The notes under the pieces are model-generated. The model made no database searches and was not told the DNA's origin. It was given only the letters and a program-made list of their open reading frames with translations. A stretch of 18,470 nt of DNA from Deltaproteobacteria bacterium. GTDB lineage: Bacteria; Desulfobacterota; Desulfobacteria; Desulfobacterales; BuS5. The stretch spans positions 1 to 18,470 of the forward strand of contig JAGGWL010000161.1 of the NCBI GenBank assembly GCA_021157555.1. Reading direction: 5' to 3'. The translations under genes and the position numbers were made by a program. Below, in pieces: positions 7,048 through 15,500 of the stretch. The first letter of the stretch is position 1. The number at the start of each line of letters is the position of its first letter.

Positions 7048-7938
7048 TTATTTTATCAGAGTGTTTATTCTAACAATAAAAATTTCAGGCGTTACTTTGG
7101 AGAGAGTAGTTTGAACAGGTATTTTTATAGATGCACGTTTATTATATACGCCCGGATTCAAATCCTTAAGATCAATACAGACCTTAATATCTTTAACAGG
7201 ATTGATTTTTTCAAGGATATTAACAGAACCTTTTAGTTCTATATCTATTCGGGGAGGGGTAATGCTATATGGAAAAGAGGCTTTAATCCCTTCAACAGAA
7301 ATATCCTTGAATCTTTTTGTAATAATCTTTTTATCAATAGATATTTCAGCTACAAAAATCCTGGGTTCTGAAATTATCTCAACATTGTTTATAAGTTCTA
7401 TAGCTGTATTTTTCTTAAAGGATTCTGAAGAACCTTTAAGATCAATTGGCTTTGTCATGACACTGGTGAGAGGCTCGAGCGTATTTTCAGGGCCGCTCAA
7501 AACTATTCGCTGCGGTCTTGCAACAGCGCTTGTCACAATAAATCCTGATGCCGGTCTGCCTGAAAGCGATACAAACACAGGCACTTCTTTTATAATCTCA
7601 TGCTCTATCCTGACAGCCAGAAAAGAGGGTGTAATCTTGAGAATGGCTACTCCGGGCGGCAGCAATATACCATCTTTTTTTATCTGAATGGACTGCACAC
7701 CTACATTTACTGCCGTAAGATCAAACTTGTATTGCAGTTTCATTCCGGAAAGTGATTCTATTAAAGATTCAGAACCTCTGATACGAACTTCCAGAGATTT
7801 TAAAGGGTGTCCCGTTATTGTTAAACCTTTTGGAATGTTTTCAAAAGTGATCGGGAGCAAAATATCGGTTTCTATTGTGGAGGTGCAGGAAAAAATAAGG
7901 ATAAGCACAGGGAGAAAGAGAAATCTTTTAAATATCAT
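7048..7938 (-). CDS. YbbR/CdaR-like protein, predicted lipoprotein
   Basis: A 296-residue exported protein with YbbR-type repeats, for example the VRIRGSESLIESL region (about 51-63), PVFVSLSGRPASGFIV (about 119-134) and PQRIVLSGPENTLEPL (about 142-157). YbbR (CdaR) proteins normally partner and regulate the membrane diadenylate cyclase CdaA. Here the N-terminus is a short basic and hydrophobic signal ending LILIFSC (C18), which satisfies the lipobox pattern, so a lipid-anchored form is predicted rather than the usual membrane helix. ATG 7936-7938 overlaps the folP end by 11 bp, so translation is probably coupled; no strong Shine-Dalgarno is visible. It is last in the ftsH-folP-ybbR overlapping cluster. 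No cdaA lies beside it and no glmM follows. Family call is fairly sure; partner unknown. Confidence 0.8.
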   Translation of the reverse strand: MIFKRFLFLPVLILIFSCTSTIETDILLPITFENIPKGLTITGHPLKSLEVRIRGSESLIESLSGMKLQYKFDLTAVNVGVQSIQIKKDGILLPPGVAILKITPSFLAVRIEHEIIKEVPVFVSLSGRPASGFIVTSAVARPQRIVLSGPENTLEPLTSVMTKPIDLKGSSESFKKNTAIELINNVEIISEPRIFVAEISIDKKIITKRFKDISVEGIKASFPYSITPPRIDIELKGSVNILEKINPVKDIKVCIDLKDLNPGVYNKRASIKIPVQTTLSKVTPEIFIVRINTLIK

Positions 7939-8815
7939 GATTGCTTTGATTGATTGCGTCTATAATTTTTAATGTTTTACGTGTACCTGCAACATCATGA
8001 ACCCTGACAATATGCGCTCCGTTTAAAGCTGCTGCTGAAATAGCCGCCTGGGTGCCTGCTTCAATTAAAGAAAAATTATCGTGCTCTGATTCTTCCTTTA
8101 ACTCACTTTTAAGGAGAGTACGTAAAAATGCTTTCCTCGAAGGCCCTATTAAAATAGGCACATCCAGTCTATTAAAATAAGCGAGTTTTTTTATGATATG
8201 CAAATTATGTTTCAGAGTTTTACCGAAGCCGATGCCCGGATCAATTATGATTTTTGTCCGCAAAACTCCTTTTGCAACGACTGAGTCGATTAAATCTTTA
8301 AAAAATTCCTTAATTTCTCCCATCAGATCATCATAAATCGGAGCAATCTGCATAGTTTGTGGAGTTCCCTGCATGTGCATCATAATAACCGGAACTGCAT
8401 ATTTTGCAGCAACATTCACCATGTCAGGATCGCTCCTCATGGCGCTGATATCGTTTATCATGGAAGCTCCAGCTTCCAGCGCGTGCCTGGCGACATCCGC
8501 TTTTGTTGTATCTATAGAAATCGGAATCCGGATTTTTTTTGCAAGCCGCTCAATAACAGGTACAATCCGCCCAATCTCATCTGTTGAGGAAACTGGTTTG
8601 GAAAATGGACGGGTCGATTCACCACCGACATCTATTATATCCGCTCCCTCTGCGACTAAATGTTCTGCGTGATTTAACGCATCATCACAGGAAAAAAAAT
8701 TACCACCATCTGAAAAAGAATCAGGTGTAATATTTAAAATACCCATTATCCGGGTTTTATTTCCGAGTTCCAGAGTATAATTATCCCACTCAATAATATA
8801 TTCCGGTTTGCTCAT
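7928..8815 (-). CDS. folP: Dihydropteroate synthase
   Basis: Condenses 6-hydroxymethyl-7,8-dihydropterin pyrophosphate with p-aminobenzoate to give dihydropteroate in folate synthesis; it is the target of sulfonamides. The 295 residues cover the full TIM barrel. Seen motifs are IMGILNITPDSFSDGG (23-38), the DIIDVGGESTRPFS loop, PISIDTTKADVA, INDISAM, DPGIGFGKT, IGPSRKAFL and the C-terminal RVHDVAGT. All pterin and phosphate-binding signatures are present. ATG 8813-8815 overlaps the ftsH stop in an ATGA junction, and the folP end overlaps ybbR by 11 bp, so the three genes form one translationally coupled unit. Confidence 0.97.
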   Translation of the reverse strand: MSKPEYIIEWDNYTLELGNKTRIMGILNITPDSFSDGGNFFSCDDALNHAEHLVAEGADIIDVGGESTRPFSKPVSSTDEIGRIVPVIERLAKKIRIPISIDTTKADVARHALEAGASMINDISAMRSDPDMVNVAAKYAVPVIMMHMQGTPQTMQIAPIYDDLMGEIKEFFKDLIDSVVAKGVLRTKIIIDPGIGFGKTLKHNLHIIKKLAYFNRLDVPILIGPSRKAFLRTLLKSELKEESEHDNFSLIEAGTQAAISAAALNGAHIVRVHDVAGTRKTLKIIDAINQSNHDI

Positions 8816-10656
8816 GCCTGAGTATCAGTCTCCGAACTATAATTATCTTTCAAAGTCTGCTCAAATTCCGGTTTCATAGAAACTATCAGGCTGTCCAGCT
8901 CAGCCCCCATAACAGTCTCTTTTTCGAGAAGCAGTTCAGCCAGCTTATGCAAAATATCCAGATGCTCATTCAACACCTTTTGCGCTGTAGCATAGGCTTT
9001 TTTGATCAGGAGGTTGATCTCATTGTCGATTTTTTTGGCGGTCTCCTCGGAATAATCTCTATGCTGGGATATTTCACGGCCCAAGAAAATTTGCTCCTCA
9101 TCCTTGGCATATGACAAAGGACCAAGATTTTCACTCATACCCCAGGAACGTACCATTTTTTGAGCAAGCTCTGTTGCCTGTTTGATATCATTGGAAGCAC
9201 CGGTACTGATCCGATTAAAAATTATTTCTTCGGCCACGCGTCCGCCAAAGGCTACGGAAAGTTCATTCTCAAGCTGATCTTTAAACTTGAAATCCCTCTC
9301 TTCCGGCAAAAACCAGGTTAGACCGGCTGCCCGTCCTCTGGGAATAATGGTTATCTTGTTTACAGCATCTGTTTCCGGCAAAAGTCTGGCCACAAGGGCA
9401 TGGCCGCCTTCATGATAGGCCGTAATTTTTCGATCCTCTTCCTTTACTACTTTTGATTTACGCTCAAGCCCCATATAGACCTTGTCCTTGGCATCTTCCA
9501 TATCCGCAATGCCGATTTTTTCTTTATCCCTTTTAGCCGCGAGCAAAGCTGCTTCATTTACAAGATTTTCAAGATCAGCGCCTGAAAAACCGGGTGTTCC
9601 CTTTGCAAGCACTACAATATCCACATCAGAGTCAGCCGGTATTTTTTTTATATATACCTTAAGTATCTCAGTTCGGCCTTTTATATCCGGCAAAGAAACT
9701 ACTACCTGACGGTCAAACCGCCCTGGACGTAATAGTGCAGGGTCGAGCACATCCGGCCTGTTGGTTGCAGAAATAAGAATAACTCCTTCATTCGATTCAA
9801 AGCCGTCCATTTCCACCAGAAGCTGATTTAAGGTTTGCTCCCTTTCATCATGGCCGCCACCCAGGCCAGCACCCCGATGCCTTCCTACCGCATCAATCTC
9901 GTCTATAAAAATTATGCAGGGAGCGTTCTTTTTTCCCTGAATAAACAAATCCCTGACTCTGGATGCTCCCACTCCAACAAACATCTCAACAAAGTCCGAA
10001 CCGCTGATGCTGAAAAAAGGCACATCAGCTTCTCCCGCAATAGCTCTTGCCAGCAGGGTCTTACCCGTGCCTGGAGATCCCATTAAAAGTACACCTTTTG
10101 GTATTCGTCCTCCCAAACGTGTAAATTTTTTCGGTTCTTTTAAAAATTCAACTATCTCCTGAAGCTCTTCCTTGGCCTCGTCAATCCCGGCCACATCATT
10201 AAAAGTAACCTTATCCAACTGGTCTGAAAGGAGTCGTGCCCGGCTCTTTCCAAAAGACATGGCTTTTCCGCCCCCGGACTGCATCTGGCGCATGAAAAAA
10301 ATCCAGACGCCTATAAGGACAATCATGGGAAACCAAGAAATAAAAATCGACATATACCAGGGCGATTCAATGGGCGGTTTTACATTAATCCCAACTCCCT
10401 TTGATCGTAATGTTTTTATTAAATCTCCGTCCTCCGGAGCAAAAACCTTAAAACGACCCCCATTAATATCCGTAATATATAGCTCCTGATCCTGTATGGT
10501 AACGTTCCTTATTCGATCGGATTCGACCATTGAAAGAAAATCGGAATAATTAATATTAGTGTCCGCCACCTGAGGCTGGTTAAAAAGATTATACAGCATG
10601 ATCATCATTAATGTTATAACAATCCATAAGGACAGGTTTTTATAAAAAGAATTCAA
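8812..10656 (-). CDS. ftsH: ATP-dependent zinc metalloprotease FtsH
   Basis: Membrane-anchored AAA+ protease that degrades misfolded membrane proteins and regulatory substrates as a hexamer. The 614 residues include an N-terminal membrane helix (about 9-25), a periplasmic domain, a second helix (about 103-123), Walker A GSPGTGKT (193-200), Walker B IIFIDEID (248-255), the SRH with ATNRPDVLDPALLRPGRFD, and zinc site HEGGH (415-419) with D490 as probable third ligand. The start is TTG 10654-10656: GGAGGT lies 8 nt upstream, and the next in-frame Met falls inside the first membrane helix. It overlaps folP by 4 bp and is preceded by a 105-bp gap after tilS holding a palindrome. Confidence 0.98.
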   Translation of the reverse strand: MNSFYKNLSLWIVITLMMIMLYNLFNQPQVADTNINYSDFLSMVESDRIRNVTIQDQELYITDINGGRFKVFAPEDGDLIKTLRSKGVGINVKPPIESPWYMSIFISWFPMIVLIGVWIFFMRQMQSGGGKAMSFGKSRARLLSDQLDKVTFNDVAGIDEAKEELQEIVEFLKEPKKFTRLGGRIPKGVLLMGSPGTGKTLLARAIAGEADVPFFSISGSDFVEMFVGVGASRVRDLFIQGKKNAPCIIFIDEIDAVGRHRGAGLGGGHDEREQTLNQLLVEMDGFESNEGVILISATNRPDVLDPALLRPGRFDRQVVVSLPDIKGRTEILKVYIKKIPADSDVDIVVLAKGTPGFSGADLENLVNEAALLAAKRDKEKIGIADMEDAKDKVYMGLERKSKVVKEEDRKITAYHEGGHALVARLLPETDAVNKITIIPRGRAAGLTWFLPEERDFKFKDQLENELSVAFGGRVAEEIIFNRISTGASNDIKQATELAQKMVRSWGMSENLGPLSYAKDEEQIFLGREISQHRDYSEETAKKIDNEINLLIKKAYATAQKVLNEHLDILHKLAELLLEKETVMGAELDSLIVSMKPEFEQTLKDNYSSETDTQA

Positions 10657-10664
10657 ATAAAGTT

Positions 10665-10670
10665 ACCTCC
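10665..10670 (-). promoter_or_regulatory. Shine-Dalgarno GGAGGT fixing a TTG start for ftsH
   Basis: GGAGGT on the minus strand with 8 nt spacing to TTG 10654-10656. It supports the rare start codon and a full first membrane helix. Confidence 0.75.
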
Positions 10671-10694
10671 TGAAATAAAGTATTCCTCAAAAAT

Positions 10695-10738
10695 AGGTAC
10701 GAAATAACTTAAGCAGGCGTGGAAGTTATTTCGTCCCT
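10695..10738. repeat. Long palindromic repeat between tilS and ftsH
   Basis: Arms AGGTACGAAATAACTT (10695-10710) and AAGTTATTTCGTCCCT (10723-10738) pair over 16 positions with a single mismatch, around a 12-nt loop. Neither strand shows a following U-tract. One arm, GGGACGAAATAACTTCC on the minus strand, resembles 12713-12727, so it looks like the full-length member of the repeat family whose partial copies lie at the ends of uvrA and the ATPase gene. Confidence 0.7.
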
Positions 10739-10761
10739 GTATTTTAATCATTATTAATCAT

Positions 10762-12252
10762 TTAGCAAGCAAAATGCGGCAGTAGCTCAACCTTGAGTAC
10801 TTTCACTGTTGAATCCTTGATTTTTACAGATTCATCAATCTGATGCCCGGCAAGCCATATTATCCTATCCCGATTAAGCAAAACCGGTGTGCAGGCGCGG
10901 TCTTGCCTGGGTACTTTTTTATTAATAAAATATTTTTTTACCTTTTGGGTACCGTTACACCCCAGGGGACGAAAGCGATCACCAGGTATCAAATTTCTCA
11001 CCATCAATGGAAAGTTTAAAATATCCATATCAAAAAAAGCTGTTTTTTTCCTGTGATTACACAAATCGGCAGCACTCACACTTTCTACAACTGTAAATTT
11101 CATATTTATATCCAGCCTGTCCAGCAATAATAAAAAAGAAGATCCTGATTCAGGCTGCTGGATCATATATACAAATAAAGGTAATGAGTTTCGCCGTATT
11201 TTTTGTTCTTTTGAAATAAAAAGAGTACGATAGCTCCTCTGAATCCTGATTCCCGCCGGCAGATCAAGATCCCATGATGAAGAACCGTTTTTAAGCAGAT
11301 TAATTATAGAATTAATATGAGCAAAGGTTATGCTTTTAAGATCTCCTTTTATAATCCTGACTGCCTGTCTTAAAACTCTTCTCAGCGCGGCAATATCAAT
11401 AGATTCAATTCCCACGATTGAAAACCCTATCTTGTTTTCATTTCCGAATTGATTGTTTTTTTCAAAAATAGAATTTGTTAAAGAATCTATCCATTTCTCT
11501 TCATCTCTGACGATTGCGGCAAGCCTGTTAAGCGCTTCGGATACTCCCGGGTTATATGACTTTTTTAACTCTGGAATTAAATTGTAACGAATTCTGTTTC
11601 TTAGCATACTGGTGTCATAATTCGATGTGTCTATCACATATTCCAGTTGTTGTTCTTTTAAAAAAATTAATATATCTGCCCTGGTTAATCTTATTAAAGG
11701 GCGAATTATAAACTGTTTACCGCCTGGAATTGTCCTGACAGGTGATATTCCGGAGATACCCTTATGACCGGATCCACGTAAAATATTCATTAAAACAAGT
11801 TCGGCATTGTCATCGGAATGATGACCTATAGCGATTTTAGCAAAATCATACCGTTCAGCCGTTTTGCTGAAAAAAGAGTACCTCACGCGCCGTGCCGCAT
11901 CTTCCAGAGATAAACGATTCTTTCTCTGATATTTACGCACATCTTTTTCACTTATATAAAAAGGGAGGTTGAGTTCCCGTGCCATGGACTCAACAAACAG
12001 GGCATCATTATCAGATTCCTGCCCTCTTAAAGTATGGTTCAGGTGCGCAATCCCCAGTTTCAATGAAAACATACCGGACAATTCAAGCATAACATGGAGC
12101 AAAGCTACAGAATCAGGGCCGCCTGAAACAGATACAAGTACAGCATCTCCAGAGCACAGCATATCATAATCAGATATGGTTTTTTTAACAGAACCCAAAA
12201 AATTAATCCTGTCATTTTTATCTCTTTGTGATGGCATATAACCTTCTAACAC
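10762..12252 (-). CDS. tilS: tRNA(Ile)-lysidine synthase
   Basis: Modifies C34 of the CAU-anticodon tRNA-Ile to lysidine, using ATP and lysine, so that it reads AUA. It is normally essential. N-type ATP-pyrophosphatase P-loop SGGPDS is at 43-48, followed by HLNHTLRG, IAIGHHSDDNAE, the RPLIRLTR segment and a DTSN..RNRIR region, all typical of TilS. The C-terminal substrate-binding domain is present (GDRFRPLGCNGTQKVKKYF). At 496 residues it is the long, B. subtilis-like form. The longest frame starts at GTG 12250-12252; ATG 12235-12237, five codons in, has GAAGG 4 nt upstream and is an equally good start. It lies upstream of ftsH with a 105-bp gap and diverges from the SRP RNA gene. Confidence 0.95.
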   Translation of the reverse strand: MLEGYMPSQRDKNDRINFLGSVKKTISDYDMLCSGDAVLVSVSGGPDSVALLHVMLELSGMFSLKLGIAHLNHTLRGQESDNDALFVESMARELNLPFYISEKDVRKYQRKNRLSLEDAARRVRYSFFSKTAERYDFAKIAIGHHSDDNAELVLMNILRGSGHKGISGISPVRTIPGGKQFIIRPLIRLTRADILIFLKEQQLEYVIDTSNYDTSMLRNRIRYNLIPELKKSYNPGVSEALNRLAAIVRDEEKWIDSLTNSIFEKNNQFGNENKIGFSIVGIESIDIAALRRVLRQAVRIIKGDLKSITFAHINSIINLLKNGSSSWDLDLPAGIRIQRSYRTLFISKEQKIRRNSLPLFVYMIQQPESGSSFLLLLDRLDINMKFTVVESVSAADLCNHRKKTAFFDMDILNFPLMVRNLIPGDRFRPLGCNGTQKVKKYFINKKVPRQDRACTPVLLNRDRIIWLAGHQIDESVKIKDSTVKVLKVELLPHFAC

Positions 12253-12377
12253 TCATACCCCGGCAGGTACAAGAAAAAATGAAAGAAAATTTGTAACCAT
12301 GAACGGTTAGGAACATTTTACCTTTTTATAAAATAAAATTTTGGTAAATTATTTTTTCTATCATATCTGTTTTACTC
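12253..12377. other. Divergent AT-rich spacer between tilS and the SRP RNA gene
   Basis: No gene is seen here. It must contain the tilS promoter on the minus strand; TATAAAA-like and GGTAAAAT blocks are present around 12313-12345 but no convincing -35/-10 pair could be chosen. TTAGGAAC at 12308-12315 echoes the start of the repeat family elsewhere in the window; this may be chance. Confidence 0.4.
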
Positions 12378-12405
12378 TTGAAAAAAAAAATTACTGTTTT
12401 ATAAT
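12378..12405 (+). promoter_or_regulatory. Sigma-70-type promoter of the SRP RNA gene
   Basis: TTGAAA (12378-12383), 16 bp, TATAAT (12400-12405). The expected start point, 6-8 nt downstream, coincides with the 5' end of the SRP RNA deduced from its terminal helix. Confidence 0.75.
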
Positions 12406-12410
12406 ATTAT

Positions 12411-12662
12411 ATGGTTGTGCTAAGTGGGGAGTTAGCGGTGCCCTTTTCCCGAAATCCGCTTATGCGGGGCTGAATTCCCCCTCAAGGGTTTTCTACTGAA
12501 TTTCATTAGCTGCTTGAGCCGGACACCATGTAACAAACGTTCATGAACCTCGTCAGGTCCGGGAGGAAGCAGCGATAAGTGATACTGTTTGTGTCGTGGA
12601 TTGATCCCGACCAATAAGCGGCTTAGATATTCAGGAAAATTCAACAGGGGGTGCACAACCAT
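12411..12662 (+). ncRNA. ffs: Signal recognition particle RNA, bacterial large type
   Basis: RNA scaffold of SRP, binding Ffh to target nascent membrane proteins. Domain IV is unmistakable: GTCAGGTCCGG at 12552, a GGGA (GNRA) tetraloop, then GGAAGCAGC. The 5' part (GTGCTAAGTGGGGAG, TAGCGGTGCCC) and the segment TTCATGAACC before domain IV closely follow the Bacillus-type scRNA from memory, meaning the Alu domain is present. The ends pair exactly: GGTTGTGC at 12413-12420 with GCACAACC at 12653-12660, plus AT/AT outside, giving about 250 nt. This is more than twice the length of the roughly 110-nt gammaproteobacterial 4.5S RNA. Exact ends are inferred from pairing and promoter position. No strong U-tract terminator follows. 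Confidence 0.93.
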
Positions 12663-12905
12663 ACTTCTTCCTATAAAATTCTATATTCTTCATGAGATTC
12701 CCATAAGGAACGGGAAAGAAATAACTTCACCATTCCTAACTTTTCAAATTATAGCTTTGGTGAAAAATAGCTTTTTATGCCTGACAATCTATAATTACCA
12801 ACTTGACATTGCTTTATACATCATTATTTTTTGGTAAAATCTTAGTTAAAATGGAGTTTTAACCTGATGACCAGGACAAACAAGTGAGACCGGGAGAAAA
12901 ATCTG
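12663..12905 (+). promoter_or_regulatory. grpE upstream region with candidate promoter
   Basis: This 243-bp gap holds the repeat copy at 12705-12725 and a candidate promoter TTGACA (12803-12808), 16 bp, TATTTT (12825-12830), which would give a leader of roughly 70 nt before grpE. The -10 is a modest match. No CIRCE element (TTAGCACTC-N9-GAGTGCTAA) is seen, and no clear sigma-32-type sequence was recognised. Confidence 0.45.
12705..12725 (+). repeat. Copy of the GGAACGGGAA-GAAATAACTTC repeat
   Basis: On the plus strand, AAGGAACGGGAAAGAAATAA followed by CTTC. The first half matches the ends of uvrA and the ATPase gene (minus strand) and the second half matches the palindrome arm at 10720-10734. 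It therefore links the short copies to the full palindrome. Some 10 bp further, ATTCCTAAC reads as a TTAGGAAT end in the opposite orientation. Confidence 0.5.
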
Positions 12906-13532
12906 TTGATAACAAAAATACTAAAAAATAAAAAAAAGATTGAGTCGTCTACCGATGGATTGGAAAATGACAAAAAATTAAAATCCGATAAACCTGATTC
13001 AAGCAAAAAAAATGAAAAAGAAAAATCTCTTGATTTACTGGATCAATTAAAATCTGAAAAAGAATCTGCCCAGCAGGAAGCCAAAGAATCATATGACAAA
13101 TTTTTAAGAATTTCGGCTGAATTCGATAATTACAAAAAACGGTCTGCCCGTGAAATGGATGAATTCAGAAAATTTGCGAATGAATCGCTCCTTATAAAAT
13201 TGTTGCCTGTCGTGGATAATCTTGAACGTGCCATAGACTTGATTAAGGAGAAAAAATCTTCTAAAAACGGAATGGCCGAAGGGATCGAACTGACTTTAAA
13301 GGAAATTATCAATGTTTTAGAATCATTCAATGTCAACTCGTTTGAATCTTTAAACAAGACTTTTGACCCTAATTTCCATCAGGCAGTCATGCAGGAAGAG
13401 ACTGAAGATGTACAGGAGAATATTGTCATCAAGGAATTCCAGAAAGGCTATATGATCAAAAACCGATTGCTCAGGCCTGCTATGGTAGTAGTTTCTAAAG
13501 CAAAAAACAATAATAAATCTGATAATTCATAA
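12906..13532 (+). CDS. grpE: Nucleotide exchange factor GrpE
   Basis: Co-chaperone that releases ADP from DnaK. The 208 residues have a Lys/Asp/Glu/Ser-rich disordered start, a long charged helix (about 45-90) forming the dimeric coiled coil, then DNYKKRSAREMDEFRKFA and LLPVVDNLERAI. The C-terminal beta-domain signature GYMIKNRLLRPAMVVVSK is complete, and FDPNFHQAVMQEE is typical. The start is TTG 12906-12908, with GGGAG 9 nt upstream; there is no in-frame ATG before the core domain, so the TTG is needed. It is followed after 30 bp by dnaK on the same strand. A candidate promoter lies about 100 bp upstream. hrcA and dnaJ are not adjacent. Confidence 0.95.
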   Translation: MITKILKNKKKIESSTDGLENDKKLKSDKPDSSKKNEKEKSLDLLDQLKSEKESAQQEAKESYDKFLRISAEFDNYKKRSAREMDEFRKFANESLLIKLLPVVDNLERAIDLIKEKKSSKNGMAEGIELTLKEIINVLESFNVNSFESLNKTFDPNFHQAVMQEETEDVQENIVIKEFQKGYMIKNRLLRPAMVVVSKAKNNNKSDNS

Positions 13533-13562
13533 AAAAATAAATATAATGCAAGGAGGAAACAG

Positions 13563-15500
13563 ATGGGTAAAGTAATAGGCATAGATTTAGGAACCACTAA
13601 CTCTTGTGTCGCAATTATGGAGGCTGGAGACGCAAAGGTTATTACTAATCCTGAGGGGGGTAGGACAACGCCATCAATAGTCGCCGTCTCAGAGAGTGAT
13701 GAACGTCTTATTGGCCAAATTGCCAAAAGGCAGGCAATTACAAACCCTGAAAACACGGTTTTTGCTGTAAAAAGGTTAATAGGGCGAAAATATAATTCTA
13801 AGCTGGTTCAGGATGATATAAAAGTACTCCCATATAAAATCGAAAAAGCATCTAACGGCGATATTCGTATTAAACTTCGCAAAGACAAATACAGTCCGGC
13901 TCAGATCTCGTCATTTATTCTTGCTAATATAAAAAAGACTGCTGAAGAATATCTTGGAGAATCTGTTACAGATGCTGTAATCACCGTTCCGGCATATTTT
14001 AACGATAGCCAGAGGCAGGCTACAAAGGATGCCGGCAAAATTGCCGGTCTCAATGTCTTAAGAATCATAAACGAACCTACCGCCGCATCACTTGCCTATG
14101 GGCTTGATAAAAAAGCCGAGGAAAAAATAGTTGTGTTCGACCTTGGAGGAGGAACATTCGATGTTTCAATTCTTGAAATAGGCGAAGGAGTGTTTGAAGT
14201 TAAATCGACTAACGGTGACACACATCTGGGCGGTGAAGATTTTGATCTCCGGGTAATAAACTACCTTGCAGATGAATTCAAAAAAGATCAGGGTATAGAT
14301 GTAAGAAATGATAAAATGGCGCTTCAAAGATTAAAAGAAGCTGCGGAAAAAGCCAAAATGGAGCTTTCCACATCTATAGAAACGGATGTGAACCTTCCTT
14401 TTATCACTGCAGATGCAAGCGGCCCCAAACACTTGAATATTAAAATTACCAGGGCCAAACTTGAAAATCTTATTAGCGATTTGCTGACAAATTTGGAAAA
14501 ACCATGTTTAACAGCTTTAAAAGATGCCAAATTAAAAGCAAGCGATATTGACGAAGTTGTGCTGGTTGGTGGAATGACACGCATGCCGGCCGTACAGGAA
14601 TGTGTAAAAAAGATTTTTGGCAAGGAACCTCATAAGGGTGTTAATCCGGATGAAGTAGTTGCACTGGGCGCTGCCATACAGGGCGGAGTTTTAAAAGGAG
14701 ACGTAAAGGATGTTTTGCTCCTTGATGTAACTCCCCTTTCCCTTGGAATAGAGACACTTGGTGGAGTGATGACCAGATTGATAGAAAAGAATACCACTAT
14801 TCCAACCAAAAAGAGTCAGACCTTCTCCACGGCAGCAGACAGCCAGCCTGCAGTTTCAATCCATGTGCTGCAGGGTGAACGTGAAATGGCTTCATCTAAT
14901 AAAACTCTGGGACGTTTTGAACTGGTCGGAATTCCTCCGGCACCGCGCGGTGTACCCCAGATAGAAGTAACCTTTGATATAGATGCAAACGGAATTGTTA
15001 ATGTATCGGCTAAAGATCAGGCCACAGGAAAAGAACAGTCAATCCAGATTACGGCATCTTCAGGCTTGTCAAAAGAAGAAATTGACGCTCTGATTAAGGA
15101 TGCTGAGCTTCATGCTGAAGAAGATAAAACGAAAAAAGAACTTATTGAGGCCCGCAACGCGGCTGACAGCCTGATCTATTCAACCGAAAAATCGCTAAAA
15201 GATCTTGGGGATAAGGTTGATGCAGATATCAAAAAGAACGTGGATGATATGGTTCCGCGTCTTAAAACAGCTATGGAATCTGAAGATACGGAAGAGATCA
15301 AACGTCTCACCGAGGAATTATCCCAGGCAGCTCACAAGCTGGCCGAGGCGATGTATAAAAATGCCTCTCAGGATGCAGGAGAACAGGCAGGACCCGGAGC
15401 TGGGCCAGAAGCAGGAAACAAACAACAGGGAGGCTCAGCACCGCCAGATGATGACATTGTAGATGCTGATTTCGAAGAAGTAAAAGATGATAAAAAATAG
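13563..15500 (+). CDS. dnaK: Molecular chaperone DnaK (Hsp70)
   Basis: ATP-driven chaperone working with DnaJ and GrpE. The 645 residues are full length. Phosphate-1 loop GIDLGTTNSCVA (6-17), phosphate-2 motif VFDLGGGTFDVS (191-202), adenosine-binding VVLVGGMTRMPAVQ (332-345) and interdomain linker VLLLDVTPLSLG (384-395) are all present, followed by the substrate-binding beta-sandwich and helical lid. The tail is Gly/Ala/Gln-rich and ends DIVDADFEEVKDDKK, the usual conserved C-terminal motif. ATG 13563-13565 has AGGAGG (13551-13556) 6 nt upstream. It lies 30 bp after grpE and ends before a strong terminator; dnaJ does not follow. Confidence 0.99.
   Translation: MGKVIGIDLGTTNSCVAIMEAGDAKVITNPEGGRTTPSIVAVSESDERLIGQIAKRQAITNPENTVFAVKRLIGRKYNSKLVQDDIKVLPYKIEKASNGDIRIKLRKDKYSPAQISSFILANIKKTAEEYLGESVTDAVITVPAYFNDSQRQATKDAGKIAGLNVLRIINEPTAASLAYGLDKKAEEKIVVFDLGGGTFDVSILEIGEGVFEVKSTNGDTHLGGEDFDLRVINYLADEFKKDQGIDVRNDKMALQRLKEAAEKAKMELSTSIETDVNLPFITADASGPKHLNIKITRAKLENLISDLLTNLEKPCLTALKDAKLKASDIDEVVLVGGMTRMPAVQECVKKIFGKEPHKGVNPDEVVALGAAIQGGVLKGDVKDVLLLDVTPLSLGIETLGGVMTRLIEKNTTIPTKKSQTFSTAADSQPAVSIHVLQGEREMASSNKTLGRFELVGIPPAPRGVPQIEVTFDIDANGIVNVSAKDQATGKEQSIQITASSGLSKEEIDALIKDAELHAEEDKTKKELIEARNAADSLIYSTEKSLKDLGDKVDADIKKNVDDMVPRLKTAMESEDTEEIKRLTEELSQAAHKLAEAMYKNASQDAGEQAGPGAGPEAGNKQQGGSAPPDDDIVDADFEEVKDDKK

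Noticed and set aside
7202..7687. A 161-codon open frame on the plus strand opposite ybbR
   Set aside because: It is antisense to a gene with a good family match and start context. Its serine- and isoleucine-rich translation looks like a reversed reading of that gene.
12432..12662. A 76-codon minus-strand frame over the SRP RNA gene
   Set aside because: The sequence is explained by conserved SRP RNA structure on the plus strand, with paired ends and its own promoter.
12313..12840. Recurrent GGTAAAAT/ATTTTACC blocks as a shared operator
   Set aside because: They are short and AT-rich, their spacing and surroundings differ, and such blocks are expected by chance in these gaps.
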